Below are positions 8,718 through 17,600 of a stretch of 64,000 nt of DNA, in pieces (the stretch's first letter is position 1; each line of letters starts with the position of its first letter). The notes below the pieces were generated by a model, which made no database searches, was not told the origin of the DNA, and was given only the letters and a program-made list of their open reading frames with translations. Source of the stretch: CAKZQX01 sp034437035. GTDB lineage: Bacteria; Chloroflexota; Chloroflexia; Chloroflexales; Chloroflexaceae. The DNA is taken from assembly GCA_034437035.1 (NCBI GenBank), contig DAOTUI010000120.1, positions 61,518-125,517 of the forward strand, read 5' to 3'. The position numbers were made by a program, and so were the translations under genes.

Positions 8718-9239
8718 AACTGATCTCCTCTGTTCAATTGATTGATCGCATGCCTGGGGTTGAACGTCCACCGCATACAGCCTGGATATCGCAGAAATCC
8801 CACCTGATAGTATATTCTAGCAGGTATCAGTCAGGACGTATGCACTCAGCGCATTTCGTCTACCTGATAGCTCGTTTTTCATTGGTATAGCAATCCTAAA
8901 GTGGTTGTGAACTGGTTCGTAGGGATTCGTTGCCAATCGCCTGAAGGCGGCACTACGACAAATTCAGGACTGCTATATTAGGGCACAACACACACGCGCA
9001 TCCTCTTGCGCACACCCGGTTGCACAGAACTCGATCCCCGGAACAACCCGAAGCTTGACCATGTTGTATAATGGTAGTGTTCAGCCTGTAGCTAATTTCA
9101 CGTTTCACATCAGTCTGTGTTCGCGCTGGAGCATAATTGCCCCATACCCGGCGGCAATTGTGAACAGTGCGCATATCTATTCCTTCGCGGTATGATCGTA
9201 AACCGATAGGTGTTTAAGCTTCAGTGCAGAGGAGAGACA
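8718..9239. other. Intergenic region with a possible promoter for the flavoprotein gene
   Basis: This region lies between the divergent ppsR remnant and the TrxR-like gene. A TATAAT hexamer at 9067-9072 could serve as a -10 box for the plus-strand gene, giving a leader of about 160 bases. No good -35 box is seen at the usual distance. The leader has no evident riboswitch fold. No other gene is supported. Confidence 0.4.
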
Positions 9240-10205
9240 ATGTACGACCTGATTATTATCGGTGGTGGCGCGGCGAGCCAGGCAGCCGCAATGTACGCGA
9301 TTGGCAAGCAGATCAATTTCTTGATGATCTACGATGTGCTGGGTGGTCGTGCCGGCGAGCGCTATGTGATGCGCACCGAAGAAGATGTACCGGTTGGTCA
9401 GATTCTGGTGCATTTCGAGTCGGTCGATGAGGTGGAGAAAGAAGATCACCTGGTCGGGAGTGAGGCCGTCCATCTCTTTGAGAAGTATATTATGGAGCAG
9501 CAGGGCCATGTGCTGAAGGATTATGTGAACAGCGTCGCAAAGAATGATACCGGCTTCCGTGTTGAGACGGTCAGTAATGGCGTGCAGCAGGCTAAAGCAG
9601 TAATCATTGCTACGGGTGATCGTTTCCCACCGCTCGATGTTACTGGAAAGGAATTTTTGATCGAGGGGCTAGGATATTCGAGTGCTGCACATGCCGAGAT
9701 GCTGCAGGGTAAGAAGGCGGCAGTGTTTGGTATCACCGAGCGCGCCCTGCATGGTACTGCTGAGCTGGCCCACACCACGAGTATGGCCTATCTAGTTGCC
9801 CCTGAAACGATCAAGTCAACACCGATTGTGCAGGCATTGAAAATGCGCTCTGATGTCGAGATCCTCGAAGGCTATAAGTTGAAAGAGGCCGTCGGCAGCA
9901 ATAAGCAGATCCAGGCGATTGTTGTGGAAAAGAATGGTGAAACCCGCCGGCTGGAGGTGGATGTCGCGTTTGTGGCCCAGGCGTTGATTCCCAACAGCGA
10001 TATGGTGAAGAACCTGGTCGAAACCGACGCGGAAGGCTTTATTAAGGTGAATGAGCGCAATGCCACCAATGTGCCCGGCCTCTTTGCGGCAGGGGAGGTA
10101 TCAACAACGTTTGGGCGTGAAATCCTGATAGCCATCGGCGAGGGCGCCCGCGCAGCGTTGAGTGCGCACGATTACCTGCTGGCCCTGCCTGCACTCAAGT
10201 CGTAG
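9240..10205 (+). CDS. Thioredoxin-reductase-like FAD/NAD(P) oxidoreductase lacking the CxxC
   Basis: 321 residues, start ATG at 9240 behind GAGGAGAGACA. Residues 4-14 form the FAD dinucleotide fold (IIIGGGAASQAA), and the C-terminus has the second FAD motif (VPGLFAAGEVSTT), both as in class II thioredoxin reductases. Where those enzymes have a CATC redox pair, this protein reads GLGYSSAAHAEML, with no cysteine. The usual GGGNSA nucleotide motif is replaced by FGITERALHGTAEL. It is therefore probably a TrxR-like flavoprotein that passes electrons to something other than thioredoxin, or a non-redox relative, as in ferredoxin-NADP reductase-like members of the family. It appears monocistronic. 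Confidence 0.85.
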   Translation: MYDLIIIGGGAASQAAAMYAIGKQINFLMIYDVLGGRAGERYVMRTEEDVPVGQILVHFESVDEVEKEDHLVGSEAVHLFEKYIMEQQGHVLKDYVNSVAKNDTGFRVETVSNGVQQAKAVIIATGDRFPPLDVTGKEFLIEGLGYSSAAHAEMLQGKKAAVFGITERALHGTAELAHTTSMAYLVAPETIKSTPIVQALKMRSDVEILEGYKLKEAVGSNKQIQAIVVEKNGETRRLEVDVAFVAQALIPNSDMVKNLVETDAEGFIKVNERNATNVPGLFAAGEVSTTFGREILIAIGEGARAALSAHDYLLALPALKS

Positions 10206-10230
10206 TGATTGCTTCATCTTTCAATCAAGA

Positions 10231-10600
10231 CCTGATGAACGTTGAACATGAAATCCGGACATGCGTAATCTGGAGTCTCGGTTTATGAACTTTGGATTTT
10301 TAATCCGGACATCACTGATTCTGGAGTCCCGCCTGATGAACGTTGAACATGAAATCCGGACATGCGTAATCTGGAGTCCCGGCTTCAGCCGGATCAGGCG
10401 TTCCCGGCAGTATGCCGTTGTCCCGGCAGGCATTCAACCGGCTAAAGCCGGGGCTCCAGGATGGCATATCCGGAGTATTTTCTAAAAGTTCATCAGCCGG
10501 ATCAGGCGTTCCCGGCAGTATGCCGCGGCTCCGGCAGGCATTCAACCGGCTGAAGCCGGGAATCCAGGATGGCATATCCGGGTTATTTCTCAAATTTCTT
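10231..10600. repeat. Cluster of direct repeats with short palindromes
   Basis: Two identical 47-base units lie at 10231-10277 and 10332-10378 (start CCTGATGAACGTTGAACATG). A second unit type occurs at 10386-10417 and 10494-10525 (CAGCCGGATCAGGCGTTCCC start). A third occurs at about 10425 and 10533 (GGCAGGCATTCAACCGGCT start), which includes the small palindrome CCGGCTNAAGCCGG. The second and third types recur at a 108-base offset, suggesting a partial tandem duplication. The cluster fills the gap between the flavoprotein gene and murT. No gene is evident. Confidence 0.8.
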
Positions 10601-10780
10601 CAGTCGGTTTTCCCGTGCCTCGGCAAGCAACAGGCGGCAGCCATGCTGCCGCACACCATATCCGGACTTTGTTCGCAACGTTCATTATATTTTGAGTAGA
10701 GTGACGCGCTTGCAGCGGTGTTACGCTCAATGAACGGTAACGATAGTGAAGAGTCGCATCCCCAGTATCACGAGGAACCT

Positions 10781-12256
10781 ATGACTGCTCCGTTGCAGCG
10801 CAATGCCGCCGCGCGTGTCCGCGCCTGGGTCAGCACGGAAATGGGCAAGGCCGCCAGTAGCCTGAGTCGGGGGCTACGTTTGGGCGGCGGGACGACCTTT
10901 CCAGGTACCCTGGCGCGGCGCATCGATCCAGCGGTGCTACGCCAGGTAACATCCGCCCTACCGCAGGGTGTGGCGCTCCTGTCGGGGACCAATGGCAAAA
11001 CTACCACGGCGCGGATGATTGCCGGCATTCTGCGCACCGACGACCGGCGGGTTCTGCACAACCGCGCCGGCGCAAATCTGATCAGCGGCCTGACCGCCAC
11101 GGCAATCGCCGATACCAACGCACTGGGGCGGCCCCGCGCTACGATTGGCCTGTTCGAGACGGACGAAGCAGCACTGCCCCAGGCTATTGCCGAGACACAG
11201 CCACGGCTGGTGATCATCCACAATCTCTTCCGCGATCAACTGGATCGCTATGGCGAGGTCGATACGGTAGCGCGCATGTGGCGTGCCGCCCTGGAAACGC
11301 TTCCGCCAACCACGCACATCCTGCTCAATGCTGATGATCCGGGGGTGGCCGACCTCGGCATCGATCTGGCGGCCCAGGTCTGGTACTATGGGCTGGAAGA
11401 TGCCCGGCATGCCACCGGTGCCGCCGCCCATATCGCCGACTCGCACTTCTGTCGCCGAAGTGGGGCACGCTACGAATATACGCTCGCCTTTTATGCCCAT
11501 ATTGGACATTATCGCTGCCCGGTTTCGGGCTATACGCGGCCTCAGCCGCATGTGCGCCTGATGCGCCTCGATCTGCACGGGACTGAGGGCAGCCGGCTCT
11601 TCATGACCTATCCGGGGGGCGCGCTGGAAGTCCAACTTCCGTTACCGGGTCTCTACAACGCCCTCAATGCCCTGGCAGCAACGGCTGTAGGTCTGGCCCT
11701 GGATGTCCCTCCTCATCGCATTCGGGAGGCGCTGGAGGGATTTACGGCGGCATTTGGACGTATCGAACGGCTACAGGCCGGTCCTGCCGGTCCGCCGCTG
11801 CTGATTGCCCTGATCAAGAATCCGGTTGGTGCCAGCGAAACGGTACGCATGCTGATTGATAGCCGGAACACGGCGAGCGGTCAGCAAACGACGGCAGACG
11901 ACGCACCGGCATCAGAGCCGGGTCTACATCTGCTTATTGCAATTAATGACCGCTTTGCCGATGGGACAGATGTATCCTGGTTGTGGGATGCCGATTTTGA
12001 ACTCCTGGCCGGGCATGTGGCCCATGTTCTCGTTGCCGGGACACGCGCCGCAGATATGGCCGTGCGACTGAAATATGCGGGCATACCCGCCGACCAGATT
12101 GCCGTCGAGCCGGATCTCGCGCGTGCCGTGGATACGGCGCTGACCAGCCTACCCCCGGACAGCCTGCTCTATATCCTGCCAACCTATACTGCCATGCTCG
12201 AGCTACGCGCCGATCTCGCCCGGCGTGGTTGGGTGCGTCCCTTCTGGGAAGAATAG
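10781..12256 (+). CDS. murT: MurT-type Mur ligase (lipid II isoglutaminyl synthase subunit)
   Basis: About 491 residues. The Mur-ligase ATP loop SGTNGKTTT is intact near residue 68, followed by an ANLISGL stretch and DEAALPQ, as in MurT. The C-terminal half holds the DUF1727 domain (LIALIKNPVGASETV, then INDRFADGTDVSWLWD), which marks MurT rather than MurC-F. MurT normally pairs with the amidotransferase GatD to amidate the glutamate of lipid II. No gatD is adjacent, which is unusual. The Cys4 zinc ribbon of MurT is reduced here (CRRSG...YRCPVSG keeps two Cys). The start at 10781 is chosen for GAGGA upstream; an in-frame ATG at 10718 is possible. Cytoplasmic enzyme. Confidence 0.9.
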   Translation: MTAPLQRNAAARVRAWVSTEMGKAASSLSRGLRLGGGTTFPGTLARRIDPAVLRQVTSALPQGVALLSGTNGKTTTARMIAGILRTDDRRVLHNRAGANLISGLTATAIADTNALGRPRATIGLFETDEAALPQAIAETQPRLVIIHNLFRDQLDRYGEVDTVARMWRAALETLPPTTHILLNADDPGVADLGIDLAAQVWYYGLEDARHATGAAAHIADSHFCRRSGARYEYTLAFYAHIGHYRCPVSGYTRPQPHVRLMRLDLHGTEGSRLFMTYPGGALEVQLPLPGLYNALNALAATAVGLALDVPPHRIREALEGFTAAFGRIERLQAGPAGPPLLIALIKNPVGASETVRMLIDSRNTASGQQTTADDAPASEPGLHLLIAINDRFADGTDVSWLWDADFELLAGHVAHVLVAGTRAADMAVRLKYAGIPADQIAVEPDLARAVDTALTSLPPDSLLYILPTYTAMLELRADLARRGWVRPFWEE

Positions 12257-12336
12257 CCGGCATACTTCTTGCTACTTTATCACGAGACATCACTGTGGAT
12301 GTCAGTTATCAACCCATATCAGGAAGGAGATAAGCA

Positions 12337-12546
12337 ATGGCAGTGAATTGGGATGTTATAAAAGGCAAGTGGAATCAGTTCAAAGGCGATGCACGTATTC
12401 AGTGGGGCAAACTCACTGATGACGACTGGGACCAGGTTGCCGGGAACAAGGATAAGCTGGTCGGCAAGTTGCAGGAGCGCTACGGCTGGAAGCGCGAAGA
12501 GGCCGAGCAGAAGGTAGACAACTTCTTCGACGAGCGGAATGTCTAA
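12337..12546 (+). CDS. CsbD-family stress protein
   Basis: A 69-residue, highly charged helical protein with the CsbD pattern: WDVIKGKWNQFKGDARIQWG, then DDDWDQVAGNKDKLVGKLQERYG and KREEAEQKVDNFF. The length is typical. GGAG is 7 bases before the ATG. In Bacillus csbD is induced by general stress; the molecular function is unknown. It is followed by a strong terminator and stands alone. Confidence 0.93.
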   Translation: MAVNWDVIKGKWNQFKGDARIQWGKLTDDDWDQVAGNKDKLVGKLQERYGWKREEAEQKVDNFFDERNV

Positions 12547-12610
12547 CTCTCCACATATCATCTAATTATAGACCGGTAGGGTTTGGTTTGCCCAAACACC
12601 CAATCGGCAC

Positions 12611-12640
12611 ACAGCGGAAACCCGGGCGGGTTTCCGCTGT
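12611..12640. terminator. Bidirectional hairpin terminator between csbD and the MutS-like gene
   Basis: A perfect 13-base stem (ACAGCGGAAACCC with its complement at 12628-12640) and a GGGC loop lie between convergent genes. No long T-run follows, so termination efficiency is uncertain. Confidence 0.75.
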
Positions 12641-12664
12641 ATTGTATCCGCCTTTCGCTCTAAA

Positions 12665-14293
12665 CTATTCGCTCAATCCACGCTCCCGCAATGTACGCGT
12701 AATCTGGCTCAGATGCAGCCCATGCTGTGCGGCAATATCGGCAGCATAGCTCTGACCGGCAGGCATCCCCGGCGTAATGCGGTAGGTGCGTGTCACCACC
12801 TCGCCATCGTGTTGTTCAGCCCCGGCGACCAGACTGCCGAGTATCCCCTGACCCGCAATTGCCGCATTCAGTGCGGGCAGTTCGTGCGCCAGATTATGTA
12901 AATGTGTAACGATCAGCGCGCGCGCTCCCAGCAACCGTAACCCGGACAGCAGATCCCGCGCAATGCCGATGGCTTCAGCCGGACTGGTACTTGCCAGCGG
13001 CTCATTCAGCAGCACCAGGCTGTGCGGCGTGGCTGCCCGAAAGATCTCCGCCAGACGTGCAGCTTCCTCATCCAGGCGACCCATGCCGGTCTGCGCCTGC
13101 TCTGCTTCGGGAAAGAGCGTGAAAATCCGATCGACCGGGCTGATACGCGCGGCGCTCCCCGGTACATACAACCCTGCCTGGCCGAGCATCTGCACCTGCC
13201 CAACCGCGCGGGTAAAGGTCGTTTTTCCACCCCGATTCGGTCCCGTCAACACAAACACTCGGCCCACGTCATCAAAGCTGATATCGTTCGGAACGACCGT
13301 TGGCGGATTTTCACCTGTCGAGCTGTGCGAACGCAAGCGCAGCAGCAGTTCCAGGTTGTACGCTCCGCGCACCTGGCAGATCCGCGCCGCGCAGGGCGCT
13401 ATCTCCGGGCGACACAACGCATAGCCTGCAGACTGCAACTGCGTAATCATCTGCCGGGCTCCCAGATAAAACGCCAGTTCCCCTTCTAACCCGGCCAGCA
13501 CGCGGCTCTCGATCTGCGTATAGCGTGCCAGCGCCTGGGCTACGGGTGTTGTCACTTCCTCCAACAGATAACTTAGATCCTGGAAGAGCCGGCGATCAGG
13601 TCCAAACGGCTGCCTGTCGCCGGCAAGACGCAGCGGAGTGACACCGGCCTGCAGCGCCGCTTCACCACGCAGCAGGCGACCCAGCAGCGAACGGGGCCCC
13701 GCAAAACGTCCGGCGTCAATTCCCAGGAGCGTGGCACTCTCCGGGCGCAGTTGCGCATCCAGGTTAATCCCGACAGTCACACTGCGCACATGTTCGATCC
13801 GGGCGCGTAGCTCCGGTAGCTCCATCTGGAGGGCGCGGAAGGTTGGCGTCGCGGCCCGATCACGCAGTTCGGCCAGCAGATCACGCCACCCGATAGCCTG
13901 AAGCCCCGTCTGCACCGCTTCCAGGGCCGTTAGCAACCCCTGCAGACACTCCACATACATCTCAAGTTCCGCCAGACGCGCCGTCACCTGGAAAACGCCT
14001 GCATCTTCCCAGCGACTGCTGCCACCGTGTGCCGGCCCCGCCAGCCGGGGCAACAGCGTTTCCAGCCGCAGAGCCAACTCCGGCAAACACAACAGATCCT
14101 CCAGCACATCCTGCCGGTAGACAACCGTCGCCGGGTCGGGACAGAGATCCGTTAGAATTGCTTGAATCTGCCCGGCGTAGCGCCCATCAAGACAGAGCGC
14201 GCGCACAATCGGGGGCAGCAGCAGATCATCAGCCCATGATGTTGCCGCGACGTGCCGGCGAGGTGGCGGTTCCCGCCCTAACAAACTGATCAC
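12665..14293 (-). CDS. MutS-family DNA-mismatch-repair-like ATPase (short form)
   Basis: A 542-residue protein with the MutS core and ATPase domain but no N-terminal mismatch-recognition domain. The Walker A loop is GPNRGGKTT near residue 353, followed by the MutS-typical QVQMLGQAGLYVP. Walker B is SLVLLNEPLAST, then a VTHLHNLAHELP H-loop region. The clamp/lever region lies at about 120-300. This short type resembles MutS-related ATPases of unknown role rather than MutS1 or MutS2 (no Smr domain). The GTG start has GGGAGG 4 bases upstream. It is monocistronic and convergent with csbD. Roles in DNA recombination or repair are inferred only from the family. Confidence 0.85.
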   Translation of the reverse strand: MISLLGREPPPRRHVAATSWADDLLLPPIVRALCLDGRYAGQIQAILTDLCPDPATVVYRQDVLEDLLCLPELALRLETLLPRLAGPAHGGSSRWEDAGVFQVTARLAELEMYVECLQGLLTALEAVQTGLQAIGWRDLLAELRDRAATPTFRALQMELPELRARIEHVRSVTVGINLDAQLRPESATLLGIDAGRFAGPRSLLGRLLRGEAALQAGVTPLRLAGDRQPFGPDRRLFQDLSYLLEEVTTPVAQALARYTQIESRVLAGLEGELAFYLGARQMITQLQSAGYALCRPEIAPCAARICQVRGAYNLELLLRLRSHSSTGENPPTVVPNDISFDDVGRVFVLTGPNRGGKTTFTRAVGQVQMLGQAGLYVPGSAARISPVDRIFTLFPEAEQAQTGMGRLDEEAARLAEIFRAATPHSLVLLNEPLASTSPAEAIGIARDLLSGLRLLGARALIVTHLHNLAHELPALNAAIAGQGILGSLVAGAEQHDGEVVTRTYRITPGMPAGQSYAADIAAQHGLHLSQITRTLRERGLSE

Positions 14294-14412
14294 ACAGCCT
14301 CCCGTTTCAGCTCAACCCGGAACATATGCAGGCATACTGCCGCTTCCACTACAGCATCATGGGGAGAGTGTACGATCAACCGGAAGCCGATGCAAATTGT
14401 CCAGCCCGGCAG

Positions 14413-14441
14413 TTGGCTTGATCGCGGTAATCTGCTATGAT
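14413..14441 (+). promoter_or_regulatory. Promoter for moaB
   Basis: TTGGCT, a 17-base spacer and TATGAT, with an extended -10 TG (14433-14434). Predicted transcription start is about 14448, which fits the ATG at 14537 or the upstream ATG at 14477. Confidence 0.6.
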
Positions 14442-14536
14442 TTCTAGTGGACACAACGGCGTTGAAGTGGTAGGATATGCAGAGAACCCGAAACCGCGAG
14501 TTCCTGCTTGCGGTACAGCGAGAGACAGTAAACCGT

Positions 14537-15052
14537 ATGGGTTATCACGATCATAAAGTACGCGCAGGTGAGGAACACTCCAGGGCAATTCCGTGCGGCA
14601 TTATTACCGTTAGCGATACCCGCACCTTTGAGACCGACACGAGTGGTGCCGCGATTCGCATGGCTTTGCTCCAGGATGGACATGATGTGGTAAGATATGA
14701 GATAGTTCAAGACGATCCTGGGTCGATTACCGCGCTCGTGCAGGCATTCGCTGCCGGAGGATGCCAGGTTATCATCACAAACGGTGGTACGGGAATTGCA
14801 CGACGGGATAGTACCTTTGAAGCGGTGGACAGTCTGCTGCACAAACGACTGCCGGGTTTTGGTGAGTTATTTCGTATGCTATCCTACGCGGATATCGGGC
14901 CAGGGGCAATGCTCTCGCGGGCAACGGCAGGAACCTATGGTCGTGCATTGATCTTCTGTCTGCCCGGCTCAACCGGGGCAGTGCGGCTGGCACTTGAACG
15001 TCTCATTGTGCCGGAGCTTGCCCACCTTGTCTGGGAAACGGTGCGTCAATAA
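14537..15052 (+). CDS. moaB: MoaB/MogA-type molybdopterin-binding protein
   Basis: About 171 residues from the ATG at 14537 (an in-frame ATG at 14477 would add 20 residues; neither has a strong ribosome site). The body is the MoCF domain: CGIITVSDTRTFETDTSG, the ITNGGTGIARRDSTFEAV molybdopterin loop, FGELFRMLSYADIGPGAMLSRATAG, and a final CLPGST. Members adenylylate or bind molybdopterin in molybdenum cofactor synthesis. No other mo- gene is adjacent. Cytoplasmic and monocistronic by context. Confidence 0.9.
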   Translation: MGYHDHKVRAGEEHSRAIPCGIITVSDTRTFETDTSGAAIRMALLQDGHDVVRYEIVQDDPGSITALVQAFAAGGCQVIITNGGTGIARRDSTFEAVDSLLHKRLPGFGELFRMLSYADIGPGAMLSRATAGTYGRALIFCLPGSTGAVRLALERLIVPELAHLVWETVRQ

Positions 15053-15182
15053 CACCCATCTCCACGGCGTCGTACAAGAGTCGTGGTTGGGTATGCACAA
15101 TTTTAGTTTTTCTGTTATTATATTGGCGTTGCAGCATTACCTGCCGCGCTCTCAGTTAGTTGTGTAAGGAGCCAGAGTGCCC

Positions 15183-15818
15183 ATGACGACAGTAGAAGCT
15201 TTTCGTGGCCTGCACTACCCCAATAAGATTGGCCGCCTGACCTTCCTGTCGCTTGAAGAAGTGATGGGCGTGAACGGTGTGAAAGCGCTCCTGCGCCTGG
15301 CCGATCTGCCGCAATTCATCGATGCCTACCCTCCGAACGATCTCAAGCGGGAGTTCCCGTTTGAGGCGATCTCAGCAACCTCGGTGGCTCTGGGGACAAT
15401 GTATGGCCCGCGTGGCGCTCGTGGTCTGGAGTTACGCGCCGGGCGTGTCGCCTTTACCCTGGGGCTCAAAGAGTTTGGTCCGTTGCTGGGGATGGCCGAC
15501 CTCGCGCTGAAGCTGATGCCGGTCACGATGAAGTTGAAAATCGTGTTGAATGCTACGGCACAGACCTTTGACCGCTTTAGCGATCAGTCCAGTAATGTGC
15601 AGGAGGAGCGTGGTCAATTTCTGTACCACATTACCCGCTGCTCGAACTGCATTACCCGCCCGGAGCCGGGGCCAGTCTTCTACATTGCCCGAGGCATTAT
15701 TGAGGAAGCCACCGCCTGGGTCAGTGGAGGGCGACGCTTCGCGGTTGAGCAGTGTACCTGCATGGGGCAAGGCGCTGAGTCGTGTGCGTTTACGATTAGT
15801 AAGGAACCGCTGGAGTAA
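15183..15818 (+). CDS. V4R (4-vinyl reductase-like) domain protein
   Basis: About 211 residues; start ATG 15183 or GTG 15177, both behind AAGGAG. The C-terminal half is a V4R domain, the small-molecule/Zn-binding fold first seen in BchJ of bacteriochlorophyll synthesis. Its cysteines are conserved (CSNC near residue 157, then EQCTCMGQGAESC near 195). The N-terminal half (GVNGVKALLRLADLPQFI) resembles the region preceding V4R in regulatory proteins of this type, not a methyl-accepting or sigma-54 architecture. It may bind a small ligand or pigment precursor. Its presence is compatible with a phototrophic relative but does not prove phototrophy. Confidence 0.85.
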   Translation: MTTVEAFRGLHYPNKIGRLTFLSLEEVMGVNGVKALLRLADLPQFIDAYPPNDLKREFPFEAISATSVALGTMYGPRGARGLELRAGRVAFTLGLKEFGPLLGMADLALKLMPVTMKLKIVLNATAQTFDRFSDQSSNVQEERGQFLYHITRCSNCITRPEPGPVFYIARGIIEEATAWVSGGRRFAVEQCTCMGQGAESCAFTISKEPLE

Positions 15819-15932
15819 GCAGCGTCGCCGGGTGATCACCCATACCTGTCGTCAGTAGTCAGACATCCGTGTGTCTGGCTACTGCTGCCTGGTGTGCGAT
15901 GCTGCGCCGGTTATCTGGTCGGTTGTAGAGTT

Positions 15933-16142
15933 ATGCGCTGGCTTGCACTCAAGCTCATACGTTTCTATCAGGTGGCAATCTCCCCCTGGACGCCGCCGAG
16001 TTGTATCTATACGCCTACCTGTTCACACTATGGGTATGAAGCTATCCAGAAGCATGGCTTCATCAAAGGTGGTATGCTGACGGTGCGGCGCGTTCTGCGG
16101 TGCCATCCCTGGGCCCGCGGTGGGTATGACCCGGTTCCCTGA
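15933..16142 (+). CDS. yidD: YidD membrane-protein-insertion efficiency factor
   Basis: 69 residues, matching the YidD family: LIRFYQVAISPWTPPSCIYTPTCSHYGYEAIQKHG, then GGMLTVRRVLRCHPWARGGYDPVP. The three conserved Cys and the HPW-GGYDPVP tail are present. An N-terminal amphipathic helix (RWLALKLI) would attach to the inner face of the membrane. YidD aids YidC-dependent insertion; yidC and rnpA, its usual neighbours, are not nearby. The start at 15933 is chosen by homology; the upstream site is weak. Confidence 0.93.
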   Translation: MRWLALKLIRFYQVAISPWTPPSCIYTPTCSHYGYEAIQKHGFIKGGMLTVRRVLRCHPWARGGYDPVP

Positions 16143-16357
16143 TATCCGAGTCGGAACTGCCCACGCCGGAAGATCTGTGTCAACCTTCTGGTCGCTTCCT
16201 GCTGCTGCCCAATCACGCTGGTCTGGTGCAACCTTTCCACGTCAACGTGCGTCTTACCTGATGACATGCCGGCAATATCCAGCATACGGTGAAACCGAAA
16301 GTCTTTGGTACCGACAGCAGCTTATTGCTGTTATTGTACCCAGTAAGGGAGCAAACG

Positions 16358-17035
16358 TTGGCAGAACCATCGAGTGAATTAATCCGCCGGGCACAATCGG
16401 GCGAGCCGGAAGCCCTGCATCAGCTTGTACTTAGCCAACAGCACTATATCTACAGCATTGCGATGAGCGTGCTGAAGAACCCGGACGATGCGGCGGATTT
16501 AACACAAGAAGCGTTTATCCGGTTATTTCGCGCATTGCCGCAATATAACGGTGAGAGCCGGTTTACCACCTGGCTCTATCGGCTGGTGGTCAATCTTGGG
16601 CGGGATGAACTGCGGCGGCGCGGGCGGCAGGTGCCGATTGCCCCGGCCTCCAATGAAGAAGAACAGGACCAGGTTAGCGGTGTGGCTGACGAAGACCGCT
16701 GGACTGATCCCGAACTGGCGCTCGACTCGCGGGAGTTACGTTCACAGGTGCGCCAGGCTCTGGATCAACTGGAAGAACATTACCGACTGGTATTGACGCT
16801 GTACTATTTCGAGGATATGAAATATACTGATATCGCTGAGATTTTGAATATACCGCTCAATACCGTGAAGAGTCATATTCGCCGGGGGAAAGAGCGTCTG
16901 GCAACCATTATTCAGACCCAGGAGCAGCCGCCAACACCCGCGCGCAACAGCGCTCCGGCCGAGCATGAGCGGCAGCGCAACTCGTTCCCCGGTATTACGC
17001 CGATGCAGTTGCTGATCAATGTGGGGAGGAGATAA
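16358..17035 (+). CDS. ECF sigma factor
   Basis: About 225 residues from a TTG start at 16358, preceded by GGGAG with a 6-base spacer (upstream in-frame ATG 16289 reads into non-family sequence). Region 2 is clear (ADLTQEAFIRLFRALPQYNGESRFTTWLYRLVVN), as is region 4 (EHYRLVLTLYYFEDMKYTDIAEILNIPLNTVKSHIRRGKERL). Between them is an acidic linker, and a C-terminal tail of about 45 residues follows. The next gene, 2 bases downstream, encodes a small membrane protein and is probably its anti-sigma partner. Confidence 0.93.
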   Translation: MAEPSSELIRRAQSGEPEALHQLVLSQQHYIYSIAMSVLKNPDDAADLTQEAFIRLFRALPQYNGESRFTTWLYRLVVNLGRDELRRRGRQVPIAPASNEEEQDQVSGVADEDRWTDPELALDSRELRSQVRQALDQLEEHYRLVLTLYYFEDMKYTDIAEILNIPLNTVKSHIRRGKERLATIIQTQEQPPTPARNSAPAEHERQRNSFPGITPMQLLINVGRR

Positions 17036-17037
17036 AC

Positions 17038-17508
17038 ATGCATAACTCCGATGAGTTGATCCAGCATAACGCAGATGATACCTTTGAACAGGTGCTGCGC
17101 TCTGAGATGCGCTGGGAAGCACCACCCGAGTTGACCACCCGGTTGCTGGGGTTGGTACCCGGTGCTGCTGGAGTTGCCACACTACCCGCCCGCCCCAAAC
17201 CCTGGTATATGGTTCTGGTTCTGTCGCTAACGGCCATGATCATCGGGTTGTCGCTGGCGATTGCCTGGCAGTTCTACGGGCTGCTGGGTACGCAACTGGG
17301 ACTCGCCGACTGGTGGCAACAACTCCAGATTGCGCCCGACCTGGGCCTGCGCTGGCTGTATGCCGAACTACCTGCTACCCGTTATGTTGTCGCTGTCCTG
17401 GGCAGCGTGCGTGACCAGTTGCACTGGCTGCTGCTGGCCGTGGTGCTCTGGCTGGCACTGGATGGCTGGTCGCCAAATATTCAACTCCGGCGGCAAACCA
17501 CCTCGTAG
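17038..17508 (+). CDS. Putative membrane anti-sigma partner of the ECF factor
   Basis: A 156-residue protein with a short cytoplasmic N-terminus and two hydrophobic helices (about residues 60-80, VLVLSLTAMIIGLSLAIAW, and 127-145, LHWLLLAVVLWLALDGW). It starts 2 bases after the sigma gene with GGGGAGGAG upstream, so the pair is co-expressed. There is no HxxxCxxC zinc motif of the classical ZAS anti-sigma domain. The N-terminus (DDTFEQVLRSEMRWEAPPELTTRLLG) is where such a domain would lie. The anti-sigma role is inferred from context alone. Confidence 0.75.
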   Translation: MHNSDELIQHNADDTFEQVLRSEMRWEAPPELTTRLLGLVPGAAGVATLPARPKPWYMVLVLSLTAMIIGLSLAIAWQFYGLLGTQLGLADWWQQLQIAPDLGLRWLYAELPATRYVVAVLGSVRDQLHWLLLAVVLWLALDGWSPNIQLRRQTTS

Positions 17509-17542
17509 AGCGAATGTAGCGAACAGTATCTGACGTGAGACG

Positions 17543-17576
17543 GGACAGGAGACGCTGTGTCTTCTGTCCTTTTTTG
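17543..17576 (+). terminator. Rho-independent terminator of the sigma operon
   Basis: Stem GGACAGGAGAC...GTCTTCTGTCC (one G-U pair) followed by TTTTTT; it ends the ECF sigma/membrane protein transcript. Confidence 0.85.
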
Positions 17577-17600
17577 TAGCGCCGGCAACCGAGCTCGGCG

